A stretch of DNA of 64,000 bases, taken from NCBI GenBank assembly GCA_022447555.1, contig JAKVBF010000002.1, positions 186,001 through 250,000 of the forward strand, read 5' to 3'. Shown one piece after another: positions 9,642 to 18,578 of the stretch (position 1 is its first letter; each line of letters opens with the position of its first letter). Source of the stretch: Mariniblastus sp. Lineage in GTDB: Bacteria > Planctomycetota > Planctomycetia > Pirellulales > Pirellulaceae. Below the pieces are notes generated by a model, which had not been told where the DNA came from, ran no database searches, and saw only the letters and a program-made list of their open reading frames with translations. Position numbers and translations under genes: made by a program.

Positions 9642-11597
9642 ATGAACCGAAAATTAGCCTTGGCCACGATGATTTTATTGCTTTCAGCACCTTCCGTTTG
9701 GGCCCAATCAAGGGGACCCGATCGACGCAATAGTCCTGCAGTTCAGAGGATTGAACCGGCCGATCTCGATTTCGAAATGGGAATCGCGGAGATCCCCGAC
9801 CGTGAGACCTTTGAAAAAATATCATACAAAGGTCCCGAAGTCGGACGAGATGCTTACCTTGCCGATTTGGAATTTGTCAAATTCATCATCGATAAAGCCG
9901 ACCCAGAAAATCACAAGGTCTACTTTATGAATACGCGAAACCACCGCGCTCACCCCCCTTGGATGCGAATGATTGGGATCAACAGTCGTGAAAGAGGCGC
10001 AATCACTTATCTGCCGCGATTGACCAACCCCTCAGGAACCGCAGGACTTTATATTTTTGATTTTCAACCCAGTGACTCATATGGTTTTGAAGACATTCAG
10101 CGAATTCAAAATATGCTGATCAAAAAAATGCCACCGCTCAAAGGACGCATTGCGTTTCATCCCTTGCGAGGCAACGTCGATCGTTATGAACAAGAGAAAG
10201 AGCGATATGAAGAGGCCAAGCTGGCCGTCCATCTCGACTCGGAACTGTATCGTAATATCGCGTTTCTACCTCTTAACTCAGCCACTTCATTCGGGAGATT
10301 GCGGCTTATGGAGGGGAATGAACGGCCCTCCCCGCAAGATATCGTGATTTACAAAACGCTCCCCAATCAGATGCCACGAGTCGCTGGTGTCATTACCGAA
10401 ATGCGTCAAACGCCCCTATCGCATGTCAACTTACGGGCCGTACAAGATCAGATTCCCAACTCGTTTGTCAAAGATGCTTCCAGCCAACCCGAGATCGAAT
10501 CGTTCATCGGTCAGTTGGTTCGTTATCAGGTAACGCCCCAAGGCTATCGGATCCAACCTGCCACTCGTTCTGAGGTCGATCAACACCTCAAAGACCTCAG
10601 ACCCAGTCAAAAACAAATCCCTGCGCGAAACTTAGACGTAAAGAGCATCCAACCCTTGGACCAAATTCAATTCAACCAATCGGACAGCTTCGGTGTTAAA
10701 ACCAGCAACTTGGCGACATTACATCGCATCAAACTCCGTGAAGGGGCAGTCCCAGATGGTTTCGGAGTCCCGTTTTATTTTTACGACGAGTTCATGAAGC
10801 ATAATGGACTTTACGATGAGGTTGATCGCATTCTTGCAATGCGATCTAGCGAAACCGATCCCGATCAAATTCGCAACGAATTAAAAGCTCTACGAAGCCA
10901 GATCGAACAGGGCGAGATGCCCTCCTGGATGCTTGAATCGCTCGCCGAGACCCACCGCCAATTCCCGGAGGGATCTTCGGTCCGCTGCCGTTCCAGCACG
11001 AACAGCGAAGATCTACCCGGATTTAGTGGGGCAGGCCTCTACGACTCGTTCACCCACAAGACCAGTGAGGGCCATTTGTCTAAATCAATCAAACAAGTGT
11101 TCGCCAGCCTGTGGAATTTCCGCGCGTATGAAGAACGTCAATTTTACCGCATCGATCACAAAACCAGTGCCATGGGGGTCCTGTTGCATCCGAATTTTAA
11201 GGGGGAGCAACGCAACGGGGTCGCCGTGACCGATGACATCCTCTACGAGACGCAAGGCAACTATTATCTGAACACGCAAATCGGCGAGGACCTCGTCACC
11301 AACCCGGACCAAGATTCCTCGCCGGAAGAGATGTTACTGGGATGGAACGACCGCGATGGACAGGAAATCATCCGCGAATCGAGTGACGCTGAAAATCAGC
11401 AATCACTGCTCAGCCCCTCGCAACTGAGTGAGATGCGAGAAGCTTTAGGTCGGATCCATTACCGTTTCGAAAAACTCTACGGGCCCCAAGATGGCTTGCC
11501 CTTTGCAATGGAAGTGGAATACAAAATAACGAAGACCGGTGAACTCGTCATCAAGCAAGCTCGGCCTTGGGTGTTTGCACCAGAGATTCGGGACTGA
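9642..11597 (+). CDS. Secreted dikinase-like protein: swivelling phosphohistidine domain before a PPDK-type ATP-grasp domain
   Basis: The start at ATG 9642 gives a clear signal peptide (MNRKLALATMILLLSAPSVW then AQ) and a 651-residue product; ATGs further upstream would bury this leader. The C-terminal half (about 370-651) is a PEP-synthase/PPDK N-terminal ATP-grasp domain: SFGVKTSNLATL, SVRCRSSTNSEDLPGFSGAG and the final VIKQARPWVF. Upstream, around His261, is a swivelling-domain motif TPLSHVNLRA with the candidate phosphorylated histidine. No PEP/pyruvate TIM barrel is present. Swivel before ATP-grasp is the order known from plant glucan, water dikinases rather than PEP synthases. A periplasmic ATP-dependent dikinase would be unexpected because ATP is scarce there. 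The function is not established. Upstream M28 and downstream PQQ genes give no pathway clue. Confidence 0.78.
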   Translation: MNRKLALATMILLLSAPSVWAQSRGPDRRNSPAVQRIEPADLDFEMGIAEIPDRETFEKISYKGPEVGRDAYLADLEFVKFIIDKADPENHKVYFMNTRNHRAHPPWMRMIGINSRERGAITYLPRLTNPSGTAGLYIFDFQPSDSYGFEDIQRIQNMLIKKMPPLKGRIAFHPLRGNVDRYEQEKERYEEAKLAVHLDSELYRNIAFLPLNSATSFGRLRLMEGNERPSPQDIVIYKTLPNQMPRVAGVITEMRQTPLSHVNLRAVQDQIPNSFVKDASSQPEIESFIGQLVRYQVTPQGYRIQPATRSEVDQHLKDLRPSQKQIPARNLDVKSIQPLDQIQFNQSDSFGVKTSNLATLHRIKLREGAVPDGFGVPFYFYDEFMKHNGLYDEVDRILAMRSSETDPDQIRNELKALRSQIEQGEMPSWMLESLAETHRQFPEGSSVRCRSSTNSEDLPGFSGAGLYDSFTHKTSEGHLSKSIKQVFASLWNFRAYEERQFYRIDHKTSAMGVLLHPNFKGEQRNGVAVTDDILYETQGNYYLNTQIGEDLVTNPDQDSSPEEMLLGWNDRDGQEIIRESSDAENQQSLLSPSQLSEMREALGRIHYRFEKLYGPQDGLPFAMEVEYKITKTGELVIKQARPWVFAPEIRD

Positions 11598-11618
11598 CCG
11601 GCGACTGCAAGCAAGTCG

Positions 11619-12869
11619 TTATTTTTGTGAGGAAACGCAATACAAATACGAAAAACCTCGCAAGATCATCTGCCCTTTGACGACGGCCGGGGAGGCCTTG
11701 AAACCACTCCCCAGCTTAGACTGAGCCAATGAAGAAAACGCGTCACCCGGTTGCAAAACGTGGACATCACCCGTTTCACTGAACGCAAAAATTTTCTCTC
11801 CGTCAAAAACGGGCGAGGCCGAAAATACGCCTCCAATCCTTTCCTGCCACACGATCTCACCGGTGGCAACATCAATGGCCGATGCAATCCCCTTGTCACT
11901 GACCATATACAAACGATCTTCGATGATTAACTGCGATGACTTTTTAGCAACCCCTTTGGAAATTTGCCACCTCGTATTCGAAGCCGTAATATCACCTACA
12001 CCAGAGGGCTTCACTGCGATCATCTTCCCCATCCCATTGGTCACGATCACCAAACCTGATTTTGAAATTAAGGGACGTGCCGATGCATTCATTCCTTGAT
12101 GATAGACCGTCCAGATCGGCTTTCCCGTCTGGACGTCGTATGCAATCGTCGCCACGGCACTTGGGTAAACAAGTACAGCTCGTCCATCAATATCGAATAC
12201 CGATCCCGTACCATAAGCTTTCATAAGGTCACCATTCTTGGTGCCGTATTTAATGTTCCGTTCTGTCTTCCATACCGTTTTTCCTGTCTGCGTATCCAAA
12301 GCAATCACGTATTGCACGTCAAATCCATCAAATGCGACAATTAATTTATCGTCGTACAAAATAGGAGAGGATGCGGGACCTCGAAAGTGATCACATTCGA
12401 GATCGGTTCGTTGCCAAATGACTTCACCCGTACCGGTGTTTAAGCACGTCGTTCCGTAACTGCCAAAATGCAAGTAGACACGCCCCTCCTGAATGGCTGG
12501 CGTCGGACTGGCATAGCTGTTGGTTGGATGGCAAAATCCCGGCTCCGTGTTTTCATGAATCACCTGATCCCTGATGATTTCGCCCGATTTGAGGTCCACA
12601 CAAATCGCGGACATCTGTTTTCCATCTTCGGTAGCAGTGGTCAGCCAGACCTGATTGCCCCAGATCACCGGGGATGACCAACCCTTCCCATGAATGGGCG
12701 TTTTCCATTTGAGATTAGTAGAAGCACCTACGTTCAACGGCAAGCCAATACCATGAGTGTGGCCATCACCGGTCGGCCCTCGAAACTCCGGCCAATGCTC
12801 TTGGCCTATTAACCGTGAAGCAGATAAGCAGGTCAAAAAAAAGAGGCCATAAACAGTCAATTTATGCAT
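11619..12869 (-). CDS. Exported PQQ-like beta-propeller protein (BamB-like)
   Basis: Secreted eight-bladed beta-propeller of the PQQ/BamB superfamily. A signal peptide (residues 1-22, ending SRLIGQ) is followed by EHWPEFRGPTGDG, the typical N terminus of planctomycete secreted PQQ-repeat proteins. Blade motifs recur as LDTQTGKTVWKTER, YDVQTGKPIWTVY, IDVATGEIVWQER and LNTGTGEVIWQRT, each ending in the docking-tryptophan strand. No quinoprotein dehydrogenase catalytic Asp or vicinal disulfide motif was recognised, so an enzyme role is not supported; binding or scaffold roles are more likely. At 416 residues it is family-sized. It is convergent with the dikinase-like gene, 21 bp between stops, with no clear terminator. 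Confidence 0.85.
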   Translation of the reverse strand: MHKLTVYGLFFLTCLSASRLIGQEHWPEFRGPTGDGHTHGIGLPLNVGASTNLKWKTPIHGKGWSSPVIWGNQVWLTTATEDGKQMSAICVDLKSGEIIRDQVIHENTEPGFCHPTNSYASPTPAIQEGRVYLHFGSYGTTCLNTGTGEVIWQRTDLECDHFRGPASSPILYDDKLIVAFDGFDVQYVIALDTQTGKTVWKTERNIKYGTKNGDLMKAYGTGSVFDIDGRAVLVYPSAVATIAYDVQTGKPIWTVYHQGMNASARPLISKSGLVIVTNGMGKMIAVKPSGVGDITASNTRWQISKGVAKKSSQLIIEDRLYMVSDKGIASAIDVATGEIVWQERIGGVFSASPVFDGEKIFAFSETGDVHVLQPGDAFSSLAQSKLGSGFKASPAVVKGQMILRGFSYLYCVSSQK

Positions 12870-13130
12870 TAGTATTCCATCTTTAGGGTCGAGCTATTTC
12901 CAGTTTACATCATTGCCACGAGACCCGTTCGATTTTCTCGACAATTAGATTTCGAACGCCAAACTCCCACCATCATGACCAAATGACACTTATGCATTCG
13001 GCCTTTTTCACCCCTTTTGAACGGTGCTGTATCCCCAATGGTATCGGAAGCCAAGAATTGCGAGAATCGGGCGAAATAGAAATCGGCATTACCACCGTTT
13101 ACATACCGCTTAGTTTTAGGGAGTCCTCGA

Positions 13131-14696
13131 TTGGCCAAATACTTCTCGTTTGTGCTCTTGTTACTGGTAATTGCCCTTTTGGCGATTTTATTCTTTAAAG
13201 TCATGTTTGGGTTTCTGATACCCATGTTCTTGGCCGCGATTTTGGTCGTCATCTTCGGACCGTTTCACGGCTGGCTGTTCCGGAAAATGGGCGGCCGAAA
13301 AAAACTTGCCGCGCTCACCACGACGATCTCAATCATCCTCGTTGTCCTGCTTCCTTTTGGCGTTTTATTTGGCCTAGCCGCAGCCGAGGCCCGACAATTT
13401 GCTCGTGGTTTCAGCTCTGCAGAATTGGTGCACAGCCTCTCAAAAATACGTGAGCGCATCGGAGTGGATTTCCCATCCGCAAAAGAGTTCAGAGCCATCG
13501 AATCGGATTTCATGGACATGCGGGCGAGTGATCCGCAAAACACTGTTGAGCGGAAATCGGAACTCGATCGACAACAGGTGCTACTCGGTAATATTGCGTC
13601 CAATGGAGATAAACTAGCCACCGCACTGGGACTGAGCCCGATCGCGACAAACGTCAAGCCGCAACTCAGGACAGCCTGGAACGAATTTAAAAGTGAGCTA
13701 GTTGAATTGGAAAAGCTACATCAGTCGATTCAGTTCGAATCAGACCCGGTGAAACTGGCCGATCTTTATCCGGAATACCATTCAAAAATAGGCCAGACCT
13801 TTCGCTCATACGCTAACTTTAAAGACCAGCAACTGGGTGGCAAACTAAAGTCTTGGCTGCGCGAAAACGCCAATCCCACAACCGAACACCTGATCGAAGA
13901 GGCCCAACCCGTCTTAGCCTATGCCCGCGATCAACTGTTATCACTAGGGGCCTCGACCACACTGTTTGCCATAAAAATCCTCCTGGGCACATTGATCACC
14001 ATCATTAGTTTATATTTCTTTCTGGTGGACGGCCCCGGCATGATCGCTTCCATCAAAAATCTATCGCCAATTAATGACTTACACGAAGAGGAGCTGATGC
14101 GAGAGTTCGGACAAGTTTCCAGAGCAGTGGTTCTGGCCACCTTGTTATCGGCGTTAGTGCAAGGAATGCTGGGAGGCGTCGGATACTACTTCGCGGGGCT
14201 TGATTCGATTTTCCTGCTAGCCATGCTGACCAGCTGTTTGGCGCTCGTCCCTTTCGTCGGTGCGGCATCCGTCTGGGTGCCCTGTTGTTTGTACCTGTTT
14301 TTTGTTGACAACAGCCTGCCGGCCGCTCTCGGTTTGGGGATTTACGGTTTGGCCGTGATCTCGTTTGCCGACAACATCATCAAGCCGTTGGTATTACATG
14401 GACAATCAAACCTTCACCCTCTGATCGCGCTACTCAGTGTTCTGGGAGGGATCGCGACGATGGGCCCGATCGGTCTGCTGATTGGCCCGATGATCGTTGC
14501 CTTTCTGCAAACGCTCTTAAAAATTTTGCAACGGGAATTGAGCACCTTGGACTCAGAGGACGCCACCTTATCAGAATCTCAGCGTTCTGAATGGGAACTC
14601 GTCGGGAACCTTCCTACTGATCTGCAGCTGGAATTCCCCATGCTTTCTCGCCCAAACTACATTTTGGCGGGACCGCCCTTGGACGATTTAGCATAG
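13131..14696 (+). CDS. AI-2E family transporter (PerM/YdiK-like permease)
   Basis: Inner-membrane permease of the AI-2E exporter/PerM family. The start is TTG 13131, with GGAG at about 13121; the first ATG would remove most of the first membrane helix. Hydrophobic segments form two N-terminal helices (FSFVLLLLVIALLAILFFKV and LAALTTTISIILVVLLPFGV), then a large charged soluble insert (about residues 85-265). A cluster of C-terminal helices follows, including FALKILLGTLITIISLYFFL-like and GIATMGPIGLLIGPMIVAFL segments. The latter carries the GPxGLLxGP motif typical of the family. Related proteins export signalling molecules, fatty acids or Na+; substrate is unknown here. The long soluble insert resembles that of other planctomycete members. 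Confidence 0.85.
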   Translation: MAKYFSFVLLLLVIALLAILFFKVMFGFLIPMFLAAILVVIFGPFHGWLFRKMGGRKKLAALTTTISIILVVLLPFGVLFGLAAAEARQFARGFSSAELVHSLSKIRERIGVDFPSAKEFRAIESDFMDMRASDPQNTVERKSELDRQQVLLGNIASNGDKLATALGLSPIATNVKPQLRTAWNEFKSELVELEKLHQSIQFESDPVKLADLYPEYHSKIGQTFRSYANFKDQQLGGKLKSWLRENANPTTEHLIEEAQPVLAYARDQLLSLGASTTLFAIKILLGTLITIISLYFFLVDGPGMIASIKNLSPINDLHEEELMREFGQVSRAVVLATLLSALVQGMLGGVGYYFAGLDSIFLLAMLTSCLALVPFVGAASVWVPCCLYLFFVDNSLPAALGLGIYGLAVISFADNIIKPLVLHGQSNLHPLIALLSVLGGIATMGPIGLLIGPMIVAFLQTLLKILQRELSTLDSEDATLSESQRSEWELVGNLPTDLQLEFPMLSRPNYILAGPPLDDLA

Positions 14697-14983
14697 GTCT
14701 AAACCGCGTGAGGAAGGCTTACTGAAAACAGCTCGGCTCCCAGCCTCTGGAAAGTGGCGAAACTCGCCATTCGCCCCGTATCGCGGAGTGACTCGCTACC
14801 GCTTATCTACGAATGCCGCTGGAAACCGTCATATACCTCGGCCTGTATCCAAAAGGAACCTTTCGCAAATGAGAAAAAAATTTTACATTTATCTAAAGGG
14901 TTCGTCAGATGACAACGGTTCGAAGCTATCAACGCACGGGCGTATGACTTCGCAGCCGTTTCGAGTGGTCTTTGGTGTTAAGA

Positions 14984-16285
14984 ATGAGTGAGCGAGAAAC
15001 TCAAGTGCGAAATGATTGTGAGCAGTCCATGGAACCCCGAGTAGCATCATTCCTCTCTGACAACTGCCCACCGATGGGAATCTACGAAACACTCTATGCA
15101 TTTCACGATACCTTTGGTCAATTCATGGGAACAGAGGGGACCCACCCTTGGTCCCAAGGTTTCCCGCTGACAACAACCTTGGAAAAATTCGGAGGTCCTG
15201 CTTTACCCAGCAGCGTCGAGGTGACTTGGGAAGATCGGTTCTATCCCAAAGCCTGGGGCCATCCAGCGCTGCGTGAGGCCATTGTCGAGTACTATAACTC
15301 ACGCTACGGATCGTCGATTACACCTGAGAATGTGATGATTTTCGCGGGTGGTCGCCCCGGAATCTACACCGTGCTGGCCTTTTTAAAGAAGCATATCAAA
15401 GTCCGAATTGGCAATATTGAGTGGCCTGCCTATCTTGATATTTTGACGCAAACGGAAACCGAGTATGAGATTGTTCCCTTCACCAAAGAGAACCACTTCC
15501 ATCCCAGCAACGCCGAGTATTTTGACCGGTCGGGACCAGATACTGGCGGTGGTCTGCTGCCTGTTATCTCCAATCCACAGAACCCTTCAGGTCAGACTCG
15601 CTCAGGTGAAGAACTTCAAGAATTGATTCAAATGGCGGAAGCATCCGGCAACGGAATTTTGCTTGATGAAGCATATGAAATGTTTCACTCGCCTTCTGTC
15701 AGCGGCATTGAGTTCGTTCAAGATTTAGACAATAGCAACGTGTTCATCGCCGGCGCCTGCACCAAGGGGCTCCAATCGCCAGGCATTCGAATTGGATGGA
15801 TGGTTGCCAGTAAGAGCAACATTGAAACCATGGCCAACTATTCCAGCTTTGGTATGGGTGGTGTCAGCCATCCCTCGCAGCATTATGCTGTCAAACTGCT
15901 CGAACCAAAACGTGTCAAGCAGGCTCGTGAAGCCATTGAGAAGCATTACAATTGGCAACGTGAGCGATACGGCCAAGCCTTCGAAGAAATGGGGCTCGGC
16001 GTGTACACGGGTAACGGTGGGTTCTACCACTGGCTGGAATTACCTGAGGGCATGACCAGCGATGAACTCAACAAGCGTTTGTTCAAAAAAGGTGCTGCTA
16101 TCCTGTGCGCATCCGATTGTGACATGGCGCGGCCCCACTCAAAAGACCCTGATTATGTCACTCCCTATGAGCGATTCTTTCGTTTCTCGTTTGGCCCACT
16201 GCTTCCAGAAACGTTTGAGAATGATGTCCGGTTATTCCGAGACGTGTATGAACAATATAAATCGGATGTTGGAGTTGAAGGTTGA
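14984..16285 (+). CDS. PLP-dependent aminotransferase, class I/II
   Basis: Fold-type I aminotransferase. Features seen: the cofactor region VMIFAGGRPGIYTVLAF, VISNPQNPSGQTRS (substrate/PLP Asn-Pro motif), ILLDEAYEMFHS (PLP-pyridine aspartate and Tyr), the Schiff-base lysine in GACTKGLQSPGIRIGW, and the phosphate-binding Arg just after it. The C terminus includes RFFRFSFGPL, with a carboxylate-binding Arg. The chosen start is ATG 14984; a longer TTG start would add four residues. The length is 433. Substrate specificity cannot be assigned. It stands alone between the permease and a small membrane protein. Confidence 0.88.
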   Translation: MSERETQVRNDCEQSMEPRVASFLSDNCPPMGIYETLYAFHDTFGQFMGTEGTHPWSQGFPLTTTLEKFGGPALPSSVEVTWEDRFYPKAWGHPALREAIVEYYNSRYGSSITPENVMIFAGGRPGIYTVLAFLKKHIKVRIGNIEWPAYLDILTQTETEYEIVPFTKENHFHPSNAEYFDRSGPDTGGGLLPVISNPQNPSGQTRSGEELQELIQMAEASGNGILLDEAYEMFHSPSVSGIEFVQDLDNSNVFIAGACTKGLQSPGIRIGWMVASKSNIETMANYSSFGMGGVSHPSQHYAVKLLEPKRVKQAREAIEKHYNWQRERYGQAFEEMGLGVYTGNGGFYHWLELPEGMTSDELNKRLFKKGAAILCASDCDMARPHSKDPDYVTPYERFFRFSFGPLLPETFENDVRLFRDVYEQYKSDVGVEG

Positions 16286-16331
16286 TGAAGAGACCCATTG
16301 GCAAGCAGCAAGGGTTTCATGCAACGGAATT

Positions 16332-16361
16332 TAGAATCTACAAATATAGAATCTACAAAGT
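16332..16361. repeat. 15-bp tandem duplication in spacer
   Basis: The unit TAGAATCTACAAA occurs at 16332-16344 and again at 16347-16359, a period of 15 bp. It lies in the 213-bp spacer between the aminotransferase and the small membrane protein. It resembles the other short tandem duplications in spacers of this window (20210, 20286 and 40379). Confidence 0.8.
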
Positions 16362-16498
16362 TTAAAGCATTGCCTACGAGTTGAAGTTGTGCCAAGCCAA
16401 TCGCACAGCTATCTAGTCTCGTCAATCCTAACCAAATCGAAGTCGCCAACCGGAACCTAAAAATTCGGCGAGCGGCCCAACTGACTGGATCAAGCGTT

Positions 16499-16957
16499 AT
16501 GAGCCTACTGCCTACATTCCTTCTGATACTGAATATTTTCTCGACATTGTTCATGACCGGCTTGATCTGGTTTGTGCAGATCGTTCATTACCCTTTATTT
16601 TCAGAGGTTGGCAAGGAGGGGTTCATTCCCTATCAAGAAAAGCATCAATGGCGAACAACTTGGGTAGTTGGCCCCCCCATGTTGATCGAAGCATTCACGG
16701 CAGTCCTGTTGATCCGATACCCGCCCATTCCCAACACTTCTTTGCTACTGATGGGTGTCGGACTGGTTTTTCTAATCTGGGCGTCGACGGCTTTTCTGCA
16801 AATCCCTTGCCACGGTGAACTCACTCGGGGTTATCAAGCCAAATACCAACGCAGACTCGTTCTCACGAATTGGATCCGGACGGTCGCGTGGACGCTGAGG
16901 TCGATCCTTCTTGGATGGGTCGCTTTTTCCGTATGGAAGTTGGCCGCTGCCCACTAG
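16499..16957 (+). CDS. Conserved four-helix integral membrane protein, function unknown
   Basis: A 152-residue protein with four hydrophobic segments: about 5-27, 55-75, 78-100 and 125-148. The first helix ends in GLIWFVQIVHYPLF, with a conserved-looking His and Tyr at the membrane edge. A later stretch reads FLQIPCHGELTRGY, with a paired Cys-His. Histidines at helix boundaries are reminiscent of small haem- or quinone-interacting membrane proteins such as DUF1772 relatives, but this is only a resemblance. No function is claimed. The ATG start follows the 213-bp spacer directly. A short hairpin (16976-16990) lies just beyond the stop, before the convergent neighbour. Confidence 0.7.
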   Translation: MSLLPTFLLILNIFSTLFMTGLIWFVQIVHYPLFSEVGKEGFIPYQEKHQWRTTWVVGPPMLIEAFTAVLLIRYPPIPNTSLLLMGVGLVFLIWASTAFLQIPCHGELTRGYQAKYQRRLVLTNWIRTVAWTLRSILLGWVAFSVWKLAAAH

Positions 16958-16975
16958 AAGCTTGTCCCGGCGACT

Positions 16976-16990
16976 CCATCGCTTCGATGG
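16976..16990. terminator. Weak hairpin between convergent genes
   Basis: A 6-bp perfect stem, CCATCG/CGATGG, with a 3-base loop lies in the 63-bp gap between two convergent genes and is followed on the plus strand by TTGTCTCT. The stem is short and the T tract poor, so this is only a possible terminator. Confidence 0.3.
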
Positions 16991-17020
16991 TTGTCTCTAA
17001 TGTTCTAGACGGCTCGAACT

Positions 17021-17515
17021 TCAAGACTTTGGATCACATTCGTGCCAACCGAGCTGATTGGTTTCCCACGCTTTGATAACGTTATACTGCTTGTTCAGGT
17101 TGATCACGAATGGATCGAGAACTCGGCCATCGGACGCCGTACCTTTCGAAATGGTCGCTGAATCCACCCACCGAGCGTTGACATCGCGGCCGAGTTGCTC
17201 CAGAGCCGCTGGCCGATAAATGTCCACATTGACGAACGCTACTTTCCAGTGGCACATCTCTGATTGGCCCGGAAACTGGGCATCCAACTCGACATTTAAC
17301 TGAGCCATACTGGAAACGACAAAATCTCGCTTTCGGTTCAACTCCCAACGCCAGGCCACTTCACGACTCAAAGTTTCACGAAGCAACTCACCCTCGAGTC
17401 GCTGGGCAACAATAAAGTTCAAATACTTCGCGTCATCTTCGTCCCGCAGTAGCCAGTGTATACCGTCCCCGTCAATTCGACGGACCAAGGCGATTGCGAT
17501 TTCTAGAACTTCCAT
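17021..17515 (-). CDS. Nudix-fold-like protein with degenerate Nudix box
   Basis: A protein of about 164 residues. The start is the second of two adjacent ATGs (17518 and 17515); AGGAG lies five bases before the second. The N terminus (VLEIAIALVRRIDGDGIHWL) reads like the first strands of a Nudix domain. The helix GELLRETLSREVAWRWEL aligns with the second half of a Nudix box (GETxxEALxREL-xEELG). The catalytic glutamates of the EExG part are replaced by other residues. The C-terminal half (HWKVAFVNVDIYRP...ARWVDSATI) fits the rest of that fold. If the assignment is right, it probably lacks classical Nudix hydrolysis. The function is unknown and the family call is moderate. Confidence 0.55.
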   Translation of the reverse strand: MEVLEIAIALVRRIDGDGIHWLLRDEDDAKYLNFIVAQRLEGELLRETLSREVAWRWELNRKRDFVVSSMAQLNVELDAQFPGQSEMCHWKVAFVNVDIYRPAALEQLGRDVNARWVDSATISKGTASDGRVLDPFVINLNKQYNVIKAWETNQLGWHECDPKS

Positions 17516-17666
17516 CATTTCTCCTGAGCGAGAACATAACTGGTGTAACACCGAGAACCATTGAAAACCGGGCGTGTTTTGGCTTAGACTCGGTTAACCT
17601 AATCATCCGGTTCCGGTTGCTGCAAGGGGCTTGTGAGAAATACCGGCAAAGGGAGGGTGGCTTAAC

Positions 17667-18074
17667 GTGATTGGTAACCGAGTCACCGAAAAAGACATCA
17701 GACTGTGGCTTCAAGCCAATGGCTTCTCCGGACAATCGGCTCATTTCGAAGAATTGGAGTTGTATGCCATCCGTCGTCCCGGATGGCTACAGATTTACCG
17801 TTTCAAAGCCTCTGTGACGCGACTCGCAGGACTCAATAATGAAAGAACCGAGATTTTTGGGGTCGTTCGTGATGATGAAACCAAAATTCATTCCAAGAAT
17901 CGGTTGAAAATCATGGTTTTTGAAGACGCTAATCAATGCAATAATCAATTGACTCAGTGGTCGCAGGGATTGATCCAACTGCGATCGGGGGACACGTCGA
18001 CCGGTTGGTGGTTTTGGCCTGCCTTTTTAATGCTGGTCCTAGTGGGCCTCTGGCTAGTGCAACAACTGTCATGA
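17667..18074 (+). CDS. Hypothetical tail-anchored protein
   Basis: 135 residues from a GTG start at 17667, with GGGAGGGTGG purine-rich sequence about 10-18 bases upstream. Residues 1-105 are soluble (MIGNRVTEKDIRLWLQANGF...). The C terminus holds one membrane helix of about 20 residues (WWFWPAFLMLVLVGLWLVQQ) with two residues after it, a tail-anchor arrangement that leaves the bulk in the cytoplasm. No family recognised. It is followed at 31 bp by the DUF1499 gene on the same strand and may share its transcript. Confidence 0.6.
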   Translation: MIGNRVTEKDIRLWLQANGFSGQSAHFEELELYAIRRPGWLQIYRFKASVTRLAGLNNERTEIFGVVRDDETKIHSKNRLKIMVFEDANQCNNQLTQWSQGLIQLRSGDTSTGWWFWPAFLMLVLVGLWLVQQLS

Positions 18075-18104
18075 GGCTCATTTACTTACCCAGACGGCAG
18101 ACCT

Positions 18105-18578
18105 TTGAATGATTTAAAAACTAGATCCCGCTGGTTCCGTAAGGCAATCGCGCTGGGCTTGATCGGAGTGTTAGGGATGTATTTATTAAGCTTCTCCGCC
18201 AGTCGGCCGACGAATCTAGGGGTCACCAATGGCCAGCTCGCCGAGTTGCCCAATACACCCAATGGTGTTTCGAGTCAGACAGGATCACCCGAGCAGCACA
18301 TGGAACCGATCAAAATGTCGGGTTCCGCAGCCGAGGAAATGCAGCGAATCAAGTTGGCCATTGAATCACAACCCCGTGCTAAAATAGTCGATCAGGACAG
18401 CCATTATCTGCATGCGGAATTCACCAGCTTGATTTTTCGATTTGTTGACGACGTCGAGTTTTTCATCGATGATAAAGACAAAGTTATTCAATTTCGCTCC
18501 GCGTCTCGCGTGGGTCACTCCGACTTGGGGGCCAATCGTCGACGCATGAACCTTTTGTGCGAGAAAATAAACCAATGA
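18105..18578 (+). CDS. DUF1499 family membrane-anchored protein
   Basis: DUF1499 protein of unknown biochemical role. A TTG start at 18105 places a single N-terminal membrane helix ([19 protein letters not shown]) before the conserved [20 protein letters not shown] segment. The family hallmark [20 protein letters not shown] followed by [17 protein letters not shown] is intact. In most members the N-terminal motif reads CPxSPNCVSS; here both cysteines are missing ([12 protein letters not shown]). Its stop codon overlaps the msrB start (ATGA), implying translational coupling with the methionine sulfoxide reductase. The annotated length of 157 residues includes the anchor. Confidence 0.82.
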   Translation: MNDLKTRSRWFRKAIALGLIGVLGMYLLSFSASRPTNLGVTNGQLAELPNTPNGVSSQTGSPEQHMEPIKMSGSAAEEMQRIKLAIESQPRAKIVDQDSHYLHAEFTSLIFRFVDDVEFFIDDKDKVIQFRSASRVGHSDLGANRRRMNLLCEKINQ

